Below are positions 26,222 to 33,251 of a DNA stretch of 47,191 bases, in pieces. The stretch is from Phaeovulum molybdatiresistens. GTDB taxonomy: Bacteria > Pseudomonadota > Alphaproteobacteria > Rhodobacterales > Rhodobacteraceae. The stretch is taken from assembly GCF_023544865.1 (NCBI RefSeq), contig NZ_JAMJFX010000024.1:1-47191 (forward strand). The letters run 5' to 3'. The notes below the pieces were generated by a model. That model did no database searches, was not told the origin of the DNA, and saw only the letters and a list, made by a program, of their open reading frames with translations. Numbering within the stretch: the first letter of the stretch is position 1; every line of letters begins with the position of its first letter. A program made the translations under genes and the position numbers.

Positions 26222-27187
26222 ATGACTTCTCCGACCGATTTCAACGACCGTATGCTTTCTCTGGGGCTCGCCCGCGTGTCCGAAGCCGCCGCCCATGCCT
26301 CGGCCCGGCTGATCGGCCGGGGTGACGAAAAGGCCGCCGACCAGGCCGCGGTCAACGCGATGCGCGATCAGCTGAACAAGCTCGACATCAAGGGCGTCGT
26401 GGTCATCGGTGAGGGTGAGCGCGACGAAGCCCCGATGCTCTATATCGGCGAAGAAGTCGGCTCGGGCGATGGACCCGAGGTCGATATCGCGCTTGACCCG
26501 CTGGAAGGCACCACCCTGACCGCCAAGGACATGCCCAACGCACTGACCGTGATCGCGATGGCCCCGCGCGGCACGCTTCTGCATGCGCCCGATGTCTACA
26601 TGGAAAAGCTGGCCATCGGCCCGGGCTACCCCAAGGATGTCGTCAGCCTGGACATGGGCCCTGCCGAACGCGTGCATGCGCTGGCCAAAGCCGGCGGCGT
26701 CAAGCCCGAGGACATCACCGTCTGCATCCTGGAACGCCCCCGCCATGAGGCGATGATCGCCGAGGTCCGTTCGACCGGCGCCGCGATCCGGCTGATCACC
26801 GATGGTGACGTGGCCGGCGTGATCCATTGCGCCGAAGCCGAGATCACCGGCATCGACATGTATATGGGGTCGGGCGGCGCGCCCGAGGGCGTTCTGGCCG
26901 CCTCGGCGCTGAAATGCATGGGCGGGCAGATGTGGGGCCGGCTGCTGTTCCGCAACGATGACGAACGCGGCCGCGCCGCAAAGGCCGGGATCACCGACCT
27001 GAACCGCATCTATTCGCGCGACGAGATGGTGACCGCCGATGTGATCTTTGCCGCCACCGGCGTGACCAACGGTTCGATCCTGCGCGGGGTGAAGCGCGAG
27101 CCGAACTTCATCGAGACCGAAACCATCCTGATGCGGTCGAAAACCGGCTCGGTGCGCCGCATGATCTATCGCAACCCGATCCGCTAA
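26222..27187 (+). CDS. glpX: Class II fructose-bisphosphatase
   Basis: 321 residues of the GlpX family, which hydrolyses fructose 1,6-bisphosphate in gluconeogenesis (and can serve the Calvin cycle in some relatives). Family motifs are KAADQAAVNAMRDQLN, VVIGEGERDEAPMLYIGEEVG, DIALDPLEGTTLTAKDMPNA (metal site), and MGSGGAPEGVLAASALKCMGGQMWGRL. The ATG at 26222 matches the normal length. It follows hom and repeat copy B, and repeat copy C follows it. Confidence 0.96.
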   Translation: MTSPTDFNDRMLSLGLARVSEAAAHASARLIGRGDEKAADQAAVNAMRDQLNKLDIKGVVVIGEGERDEAPMLYIGEEVGSGDGPEVDIALDPLEGTTLTAKDMPNALTVIAMAPRGTLLHAPDVYMEKLAIGPGYPKDVVSLDMGPAERVHALAKAGGVKPEDITVCILERPRHEAMIAEVRSTGAAIRLITDGDVAGVIHCAEAEITGIDMYMGSGGAPEGVLAASALKCMGGQMWGRLLFRNDDERGRAAKAGITDLNRIYSRDEMVTADVIFAATGVTNGSILRGVKREPNFIETETILMRSKTGSVRRMIYRNPIR

Positions 27188-27195
27188 GCTTGCAA

Positions 27196-27276
27196 GGGGG
27201 GCTGTCTGCCCCCCAGCCTTCGCCACCCCGCCGGGGTGGCGAAGCCCCCCCCGAGAGTATTTAGCCAAGAAGAAGG
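27196..27276. repeat. Modular intergenic repeat, copy C (downstream of glpX)
   Basis: GGGGGGCTGTCTGCCCCCC hairpin, then a variable perfect palindrome (CTTCGCCACCCC GCC GGGGTGGCGAAG), then CCCCCCCCGAGAGTATTTAG and CCAAGAAG. It has the same orientation relative to the gene as copy A and begins eight bases after the glpX stop. Confidence 0.7.
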
Positions 27277-27341
27277 CCGCCGATCCGGTCCTTGTGATCT
27301 GCCACTGGCGGAAGCCTTCGTTTTTTGGCACCAAGGGCCGC

Positions 27342-29087
27342 ATGAACACAGCCTTTCTGAATGTCGAAAGCTCGGCCACCGGCCGGCGCTGGGTTGGCCC
27401 TTCGGTCGACGCCGACCGCCTGGCAGAGGCCATGGCGCAGGCCACGCGCCTGCCGCTGCCGCTGGCCCGCGTGCTGGTCGCCCGCGGCGTGACCCCCGAC
27501 GAGGCCGGCGGTTTCCTGGAACCCACCCTGCGCGACCTGCTGCCCGATCCGCGCCGGCTGAAGGATATGGAGGCCGCCGCCGCCCGCTTTCTGGCGGCCG
27601 TGAAACGGGGCGAACCGATTGCGGTTTTCGCCGATTATGACGTGGATGGCGGTGCCTCGGCGGCGCTTCTGCTGACCTGGCTGCGCACGATGGGGCGGCA
27701 AGCGACCCTGTATATCCCCGACCGAATCGATGAGGGCTATGGCCCGAATGTCCCGGCCATGGCGGCACTGGCCCGCGATCATCGGCTGATCCTCTGCGTC
27801 GACTGCGGCACCTTGAGCCATGAGCCGATCGCCGCAGCCAAGGGGGCGGATGTGGTGGTGCTGGACCATCACCTGGGGGCCGAGACCCTGCCCCCCGCCG
27901 TTGCCGTCGTGAACCCGAACCGCCAGGATGAAGAGGGCGATCTGGGCCATCTGTGCGCGGCTTCGGTAGTTTTCCTGATGCTGGTCGAGGCGAACCGCCA
28001 GCTGCGCGCAGAGGGTGCGCAGGGGCCCGACCTGATGGCGATGCTGGATCTGGTCGCGCTGGCGACTGTTGCCGATGTCGCGCCGCTGGTCGGCGTCAAC
28101 CGCGCGCTGGTGCGTCAGGGGCTAAAGGTAATGGCGCGGCGCGGTCGCCCTGGCCTTGTGGCGCTGGCCGATGTGGCACGGATGGACCAGATGCCCAACA
28201 CCTACCATCTGGGCTTTCTGCTGGGGCCGCGGGTGAATGCCGGGGGCCGCATCGGCGCGGCCGATCTGGGCGCGCGGCTTCTGGCCACCGACGACCCGCA
28301 TGAGGCGCAGGCGCTGGCGGCGCGGCTGGATGCGCTGAACACCGAGCGCCGTGAAATCGAGAATCGCGTCCGCGAAGAGGCCTTGGCCCAGGCCGAGGCG
28401 CGCGGGCTGGAGGCGCCGCTGGTCTGGGCGGCGGGTGAAGGCTGGCATCCCGGCGTCGTGGGGATCGTCGCGGCGCGGCTGAAAGAGGCGACGAACCGCC
28501 CCGCAGTGGTGATCGGTCTGGACGGGGCCGAAGGCAAGGGGTCGGCTAGGTCGGTTGCGGGCGTCGATCTGGGCGCCGCCGTGCAGCGCGTCGCCGCCGA
28601 GGGGCTGCTGATCAAAGGGGGCGGGCACCGGATGGCCGCAGGGCTGACGGTTGCGCGCGACCAGCTGGAACCCGCGATGGAACGGCTTGCGGCGCTTTTG
28701 GCCAAACAGGGCGCGGGCGCGCAGGGGCCGCGCGACCTGCGGCTGGACGGGCTTTTGATGCCCGCCGCCGCAACCCCGCACCTGATCGAGGAAATCGAAA
28801 AGGCAGGCCCCTTCGGGCAGGGGGCCCCCGCCCCGCGATTCGCCTTTGCCGGGATGCAGATCCTAGGCCCGCGCCGGATCGGCGAATCGCATCTGCGGTT
28901 CAGTTTCGGCGACGGCATGGGCCCCCGGATCGACGCAATCGCCTTCGGCGCCTTCGATGGCCCCCTGGGTCCGATGCTGGCCGATCCAGGCGTCGCACGG
29001 TTCCATCTGGCAGGCCGGCTGGAGATCAACAGCTGGGGCGGGCGCAGCAAGGTGCAGCTGCGCCTTGAGGATGCCGCAAGAGCCTGA
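27342..29087 (+). CDS. recJ: Single-stranded-DNA-specific exonuclease RecJ
   Basis: 581 residues, the usual RecJ size. The DHH phosphoesterase motifs are in order: FADYDVDGGASAALLL, CVDCGT, VLDHHLG, and the DHHA1 segment with GVVGIVAARLKEATNRP and KGGGHRMAAGL; the C-terminal OB-like domain follows. RecJ degrades 5' single strands in RecF-pathway recombination and mismatch repair. The start MNTAFLNVESS matches relatives. It is followed by tRNA-Glu, the insertion site of the element. Confidence 0.97.
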   Translation: MNTAFLNVESSATGRRWVGPSVDADRLAEAMAQATRLPLPLARVLVARGVTPDEAGGFLEPTLRDLLPDPRRLKDMEAAAARFLAAVKRGEPIAVFADYDVDGGASAALLLTWLRTMGRQATLYIPDRIDEGYGPNVPAMAALARDHRLILCVDCGTLSHEPIAAAKGADVVVLDHHLGAETLPPAVAVVNPNRQDEEGDLGHLCAASVVFLMLVEANRQLRAEGAQGPDLMAMLDLVALATVADVAPLVGVNRALVRQGLKVMARRGRPGLVALADVARMDQMPNTYHLGFLLGPRVNAGGRIGAADLGARLLATDDPHEAQALAARLDALNTERREIENRVREEALAQAEARGLEAPLVWAAGEGWHPGVVGIVAARLKEATNRPAVVIGLDGAEGKGSARSVAGVDLGAAVQRVAAEGLLIKGGGHRMAAGLTVARDQLEPAMERLAALLAKQGAGAQGPRDLRLDGLLMPAAATPHLIEEIEKAGPFGQGAPAPRFAFAGMQILGPRRIGESHLRFSFGDGMGPRIDAIAFGAFDGPLGPMLADPGVARFHLAGRLEINSWGGRSKVQLRLEDAARA

Positions 29088-29163
29088 AACCCCATCCTTT
29101 TCGGGCCGTTTTCGGACTTGCGCGCCGATGCGAAGAAAGTTTTGGAAAATCGCAAAAAGCCCC

Positions 29164-29192
29164 TTGCGCGTCGCGCGCAGCTGGCCTAAACA
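29164..29192 (+). promoter_or_regulatory. Candidate promoter of tRNA-Glu
   Basis: TTGCGC (29164-29169), a 17-base spacer and TAAACA (29187-29192), about 64 bases upstream of the tRNA. Spacing and -35 box fit stable-RNA promoters of alphaproteobacteria; the -10 is weak. Confidence 0.4.
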
Positions 29193-29255
29193 CCGCCCCA
29201 CACCGCAGGTGATGATCGCCGATCAAAGGCGAAAGTCACGAAAAGCGGTCTCGGT

Positions 29256-29330
29256 GGCCCGTTCGTCTATCGGTTAGGACGTCAGGTTTTCAACCTGAAA
29301 AGAGGGGTTCGACTCCCCTACGGGCTGCCA
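29256..29330 (+). tRNA. tRNA-Glu (TTC), CCA encoded
   Basis: Acceptor GGCCCGT/ACGGGCT, anticodon arm CAGGT-TTTCAAC-CTG region with anticodon TTC, T-arm GAGGGGTTCGACTCCCC region, discriminator G and encoded CCA. It is intact despite the element inserted at its 3' end, because the element supplies or preserves the last bases (att core). Confidence 0.95.
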
Positions 29331-29331
29331 C
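29316..29331. repeat. attL core of the integrative element
   Basis: CCCTACGGGCTGCCAC spans the tRNA-Glu T-arm/acceptor 3' side and the CCA. The identical 16 bases recur at 45283-45298 in the same direction. The flanks diverge on both sides, so this is a target-site core and not a long duplication. Confidence 0.88.
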
Positions 29332-29361
29332 TTCTTCCTGTAAGAAATTGATATTCATTGA

Positions 29362-30426
29362 TTAATCCTTCTCGCTGTCCAACAGTTCAGAAGAGTTGGA
29401 CAAATTCTTGAGCCTTGCGAAGCCGCTGTCGGCAAGTTTTGAGCGATTTGCCGCCTTGGTGTAGGTTGAGGCCTGTGACGTATCGGTGTGTGCTAGAAAG
29501 GCCGCGATTTCGTTCTCGGTTGCACCCGCAAGCGCCAGCCTTGCAGCGCCAGCCTTCCGTAGCCCGTGTATCGAGCCGGGCACTCCGGCTTGCACACACT
29601 TGTCACGAAACCAGTTCCCGAAAGATTCGACCACATACGGCTCTTGGCTGCCTTCCTTGGGCAAGAAGTAATGCTGGTCTATGGGGATATGTTTGAGTGC
29701 GTCTTCAAGTTCGGGAAGCAACGGCAAGTCGGCTTCGACCCCTGTTTTGCTTCGGGCATATACAATCCTCTGTTTGCCGTCTCGCATGCGAAGCATGTGC
29801 CGCCCGGACCCGCATAGGTCCTGCCGGGCCATGCCGGTATTCAACGCCAACAGCAGCGCCAGCCCAGCTTTACTTCTGGGACCATGATACGAAAGGAAGC
29901 GCTGGATCTCAGACTCTGTCCAAGTATGATAGCCCTTTGTGTTTTCTTTCATCTTTTCAGCATCCCGTGCTGGATTATGCCCTTTGTACCGCAGCTTTTT
30001 TGCAGCGAAATTGTATAGCATAGACAGGTTCTTCTTCACCGTATTCGCGGCGGCTGGTCCCTCTTTCTTGGCCATGAGGGCTTCAACATGCTCTACTTCC
30101 ATCCGCGCGAAGGGCAGATCACCTGCCTCTAACTTGATCCAGTCGAGTTGGCCACGAAGCGTGCTCTTGCGAGTGGGCGAATGCCCCCTAAACCTCAGGC
30201 TTCCGTACAGTTGCTCAATCAGCCAGCCGATTGTGTCAGACTTCGCCTTGCTCCTCGGCAGCTTTACATGCTCCAGAGCAGCTTCATAGGCGGCGTCAAA
30301 CTCGAGCGACCCATATGGGCCAGGCAGATTGCACCGGAACCCGTTCTTCTCGAAACGCCAGTAAATGCGGCCCTTAACGATGTTCTTCCGCACCCAAGGG
30401 TATTTTTTGTTCTTGGGTCGCCTCAT
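29362..30426 (-). CDS. int: Tyrosine-type site-specific integrase
   Basis: 354 residues. It has an N-terminal arm-binding region with basic residues (MRRPKNKKYPWVRKNIVKGR), a central core-binding SAM-like domain, and a C-terminal catalytic domain. Catalytic residues seen are Arg in ALNTGMARQDL, the HGLRKAGAARL box (HxxR), His in AFLAHTDTSQ, and the Tyr nucleophile in ASTYTKAA. It reads toward tRNA-Glu and ends 31 bases from attL, the standard placement. GTTGGACA repeats that may be its arm sites lie within its last codons. Its start overlaps the stop of the small gene upstream. Confidence 0.95.
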   Translation of the reverse strand: MRRPKNKKYPWVRKNIVKGRIYWRFEKNGFRCNLPGPYGSLEFDAAYEAALEHVKLPRSKAKSDTIGWLIEQLYGSLRFRGHSPTRKSTLRGQLDWIKLEAGDLPFARMEVEHVEALMAKKEGPAAANTVKKNLSMLYNFAAKKLRYKGHNPARDAEKMKENTKGYHTWTESEIQRFLSYHGPRSKAGLALLLALNTGMARQDLCGSGRHMLRMRDGKQRIVYARSKTGVEADLPLLPELEDALKHIPIDQHYFLPKEGSQEPYVVESFGNWFRDKCVQAGVPGSIHGLRKAGAARLALAGATENEIAAFLAHTDTSQASTYTKAANRSKLADSGFARLKNLSNSSELLDSEKD

Positions 30427-30608
30427 TTTTTCAACAACCTGTCACATGGGTTGCCGCCGCTGTCATCTGGGCTGCCCTCGGGCACGATCACGACCAGACC
30501 GGCGCGATGGTCCACCTCCACTCGTCCGATCTTCAGCCCGGCCGAAATCGCCGCCGCGATACTGCGGGCGACCTCGACTTTGGTGACTATTGCAGGTCGG
30601 TTTGCCAT
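30423..30608 (-). CDS. Small conserved element protein, unknown function
   Basis: 61 residues (MANRPAIVTKVEVARSIAAA...), with a helix and two short beta strands predicted by eye (GLKIGRVEVDHRAGLVVIVPEG). It lies between the AlpA-like gene and int with overlaps on both sides (ATGA at int), so it belongs to the integrase operon. I recall similar small proteins next to integrases in alphaproteobacterial elements; no function is known to me. Two ATGs are adjacent (30611 and 30608). Confidence 0.6.
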   Translation of the reverse strand: MANRPAIVTKVEVARSIAAAISAGLKIGRVEVDHRAGLVVIVPEGSPDDSGGNPCDRLLKK

Positions 30609-30808
30609 CATCCCCGCCCCCTCTGCGTTTGGTCTGGCTCAACCATGTTGGCATTCAGAAATTCATCGAATGCCCCTTGGGGAACGAAGTACATGCCGCC
30701 GATCTTCACGTGACGAAGTTGCTTCGTCGAAATCAGCGACCGGACGCGGCGCTCGGGCCAGCCGAGGCGTTGAGCCAGCTCCTTGGGAGTCTCCAGATTA
30801 TTTTGCAT
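30608..30808 (-). CDS. AlpA/excisionase-like helix-turn-helix protein
   Basis: 66 residues from MQNNLETPKELAQRLGWPERRVRSLI, a MerR-type winged helix-turn-helix of the excisionase family; the segment KQLRHVKIGGMYFVPQGAFDEFL is the typical wing and C-terminal helix. Such proteins direct excision or activate int. It leads the operon alpA-small gene-int and is divergent from the XRE regulator. Start at 30808 is chosen over 30829 because the family begins at this point. Confidence 0.8.
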   Translation of the reverse strand: MQNNLETPKELAQRLGWPERRVRSLISTKQLRHVKIGGMYFVPQGAFDEFLNANMVEPDQTQRGRG

Positions 30809-30917
30809 GGCGAATCCTCGAAGAATCATAGACTATTTGCACAAGACGAGACGAATCTAACCAGAAATGTATCGCCATGGATGTAAAGTATATGATTCGA
30901 TACTGGATGCAAGTCTA
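30809..30917. promoter_or_regulatory. Divergent control region of the element (int operon / XRE)
   Basis: AT-rich 109 bases between the AlpA-like and XRE genes. It holds two inverted pairs: GAATCATA (about 30823-30830) with TATGATTC (about 30891-30898), and GTATCG (about 30868) with CGATAC (about 30897). Symmetry around a divergent promoter pair fits operator sites for the XRE protein. Confidence 0.5.
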
Positions 30918-31310
30918 ATGACGATTGCGGAGCGACTGGCCCATTTCCGAAAAAGTCTTGGCAAAACGCAGATCCCCTTCGCAGAAGAGCTTGGCGTGTC
31001 GCAGTCGGCGTACAAGAACTACGAACGCGAGGCGACCGATCTGCCGATCAGCATCGCTGTCAAGCTGTGCCAAGACTACGACCTGTCAGCGGAATGGCTG
31101 CTACTTGGGCGGTCGGGCATGACCACCAAGATGACGGACGAGATCATCGAAAGTGCCGTTGTGGTGACGCGCGAATTCCTGACCGAACACGGGCTGGAGG
31201 TGCCGCCGGAAAAAGAGGCGAAGATTGTCCGATACCTGGTTCGCAAGATGTCCGAGACGGGCAAGCTGAACCCGGCGGAATGTGAAGAGATTATCAGGTT
31301 GGCGATTTGA
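30918..31310 (+). CDS. XRE-family transcriptional regulator
   Basis: 130 residues. The lambda-repressor-like HTH is at residues 1-65 (IAERLAHFRKSLGKTQIPFAEELGVSQSAYKNYEREATDLPI); the C-terminal half is helical and may dimerise (AVVVTREFLTEHGLEVPPEKEAKIVRYLVRKM). It is probably the element's repressor of the divergent int operon. No strong ribosome site is seen at this ATG; an upstream ATG at 30867 would add 17 atypical residues. Confidence 0.8.
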   Translation: MTIAERLAHFRKSLGKTQIPFAEELGVSQSAYKNYEREATDLPISIAVKLCQDYDLSAEWLLLGRSGMTTKMTDEIIESAVVVTREFLTEHGLEVPPEKEAKIVRYLVRKMSETGKLNPAECEEIIRLAI

Positions 31311-31320
31311 CGAGGGGCCT

Positions 31321-31674
31321 ATGTCCACACCGGAAGAGATCAGACAAATTATGCGCGAAGCCCTTGAGCAGCAGCGCGCGAAAACGCTCGCGACAATGTC
31401 CGCCAGTGCTCAGCGCCTTGTGAACATTGCACCCAAGCCAGAGCTAGAAACGGTGCAGGCCAAGGCGCGCTCGGCATTCCTTAAGGCGTTATCTTGGCCC
31501 ACGGCGCAGGCCAGCGCGGCAGGGGCGGTTCTCAGCTACGCCTTCGCCATCGCTGCGCTGAACATCGCTGGCGGCCATGCCCCCAACCCACTGACAGCCC
31601 CCGTGTCGTCTGTCAGCGGGCTTGTAGCCCTGCTGGCGCTCGCGCAGTTTGCCTACCTGATCCACCGCCGATAA
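31321..31674 (+). CDS. Small membrane protein, unknown function
   Basis: 117 residues. A charged helical N-terminus (STPEEIRQIMREALEQQRAKTL) of about 60 residues is followed by two hydrophobic segments (ASAAGAVLSYAFAIAALNIAGG and VSGLVALLALAQFAYLIH). It starts 10 bases after the XRE gene and ends 44 bases before the type III methyltransferase gene, so it probably shares their transcript. I recognise no family. Confidence 0.6.
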   Translation: MSTPEEIRQIMREALEQQRAKTLATMSASAQRLVNIAPKPELETVQAKARSAFLKALSWPTAQASAAGAVLSYAFAIAALNIAGGHAPNPLTAPVSSVSGLVALLALAQFAYLIHRR

Positions 31675-31718
31675 CGACCCGGCGCAGCCGCGCCCAAGAA
31701 TGAAAGAGACCCGAGCAG

Positions 31719-33251
31719 ATGCCCACCCTACGCTGGTTGACCCGAGACGACGATGTGCGCGCCGCTGAGAAGGTGCCCTACCGCCTGTTGGAGGAGGTCG
31801 AGGGGCTGGGCTATGGCGACCGGGAAGCGGGGAACATGCTGATTCAGGGCGATAACCTTGAGGCGTTGAAGGCGCTGCTGCCCTATTACGCGGGTCAGGT
31901 GAAATGCATCTATATCGACCCGCCCTATAACACCGGATCGGCGTTCGAGCATTACGACGACAATCTGGAGCATTCCCAATGGCTGGCCATGATGTGGCCC
32001 CGGCTGGAACTGCTGCGCGAGTTGCTGGCCGAGGATGGCTCGATCTGGGTGAGCATTGATGATGATGAAGGACACTACCTCAAGGTCATTATGGATGAGG
32101 TCTTTGGTCGAAAGAACTTCATCGTGAATGTGCTCTGGCAAAAAAGGATCGGACCTGACAACCGCATTCCTTTAGGTGACGCCCATGACCACATCCTCGT
32201 TTACGGGAGAGAAAAAGAGCGATTTCGAGCCAACGCCAATCGAATTCCGCTTACTGAAAAGCAGTTAAAGGAATTCAAGAATCCCGACAATGATCCGCGC
32301 GGGCCGTGGACATCATCGTCGAACTTTTCCGCTCAAGGATATCGACCTAACCAGATGTATGAAATCGCGACGCCTGGAGGTGCTGTTTACACTCCACCCG
32401 AGGGGCGTTGCTGGGTCACTATCCAATCAGAATTTGAACGCCTCAAAGCTGAGGGGCGCATGTGGTTCGGCAAAGATGGAAAGGGCATGCCGAGGAAGAA
32501 AACATATCTTCGCGAGCATGAGGGTCGCATGTCTTGGTCATGGTGGACCAACGATGAAGTGGGAAACACTCAGGAGTCGAAGAAAGAAGTAAACACCATC
32601 TTCGGGAAGAACTCCTTTGACACGCCGAAGCCGGAACGACTGATGGAACGATTGCTTCACATCGCCACCAACCCCGGCGACCTCGTGCTCGACAGCTTCC
32701 TTGGTTCCGGCACCACCGCTGCCGTCGCACAAAAGATGGGGCGGCGCTATATCGGGATCGAGATGGGCGACCATGCCGTCACCCATTGCGCGCCGCGCCT
32801 GCAAAAGGTGGTGGATGGCGAACAGGGCGGGATTTCCAAGGCGCAGAACTGGCAGGGCGGCGGCGGATACCGCTTTTACCGCCTTGGCCCGCCGGTCTTT
32901 ACTGAGGATGGCGCAATCCAGCCCGATATCCGCTTTCCCATCCTTGCCGCCCATATCTGGTTCGCGGAAACCGGCAGCCCGTGGACGGAACCGCGGCCCC
33001 TGACCCCCTTCCTTGGGGCGCAGGGGGGCAAGGGCTATGCGCTGCTGTATAACGGCATCCTTGGCGACAAGTCGGTGTCTGGCGGCAACGTACTGACCCG
33101 CAAGACGCTGGCCGCAATCCGTGCCACCATGGGCGATTTCACCGGCCCCCTGACCGTCTACGGTGAACGCACGGCGCTGTCTGACGCAACATTGAAGGCC
33201 GAACAGATCGAATTCAAACAAACCCCCTATGATGTGAAGGCGCGCAAATGA
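31719..33251 (+). CDS. mod: Type III restriction-modification system, DNA methyltransferase (Mod)
   Basis: 510 residues, beta-class N6-adenine methyltransferase. Motif IV is DPPY (residues 67-70, in CIYIDPPYNTG), and the SAM-binding motif I, FLGSGTT, is at 327-333, the beta order. Between them (about 130-300) is the target-recognition domain. Codon use in that middle part (about 32080-32640) is visibly less GC-rich than in the two flanks, suggesting it was exchanged by recombination. The stop overlaps the res start (ATGA, 33248-33251). It both protects the host and recognises the site for Res; the site cannot be told from sequence. Confidence 0.93.
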   Translation: MPTLRWLTRDDDVRAAEKVPYRLLEEVEGLGYGDREAGNMLIQGDNLEALKALLPYYAGQVKCIYIDPPYNTGSAFEHYDDNLEHSQWLAMMWPRLELLRELLAEDGSIWVSIDDDEGHYLKVIMDEVFGRKNFIVNVLWQKRIGPDNRIPLGDAHDHILVYGREKERFRANANRIPLTEKQLKEFKNPDNDPRGPWTSSSNFSAQGYRPNQMYEIATPGGAVYTPPEGRCWVTIQSEFERLKAEGRMWFGKDGKGMPRKKTYLREHEGRMSWSWWTNDEVGNTQESKKEVNTIFGKNSFDTPKPERLMERLLHIATNPGDLVLDSFLGSGTTAAVAQKMGRRYIGIEMGDHAVTHCAPRLQKVVDGEQGGISKAQNWQGGGGYRFYRLGPPVFTEDGAIQPDIRFPILAAHIWFAETGSPWTEPRPLTPFLGAQGGKGYALLYNGILGDKSVSGGNVLTRKTLAAIRATMGDFTGPLTVYGERTALSDATLKAEQIEFKQTPYDVKARK

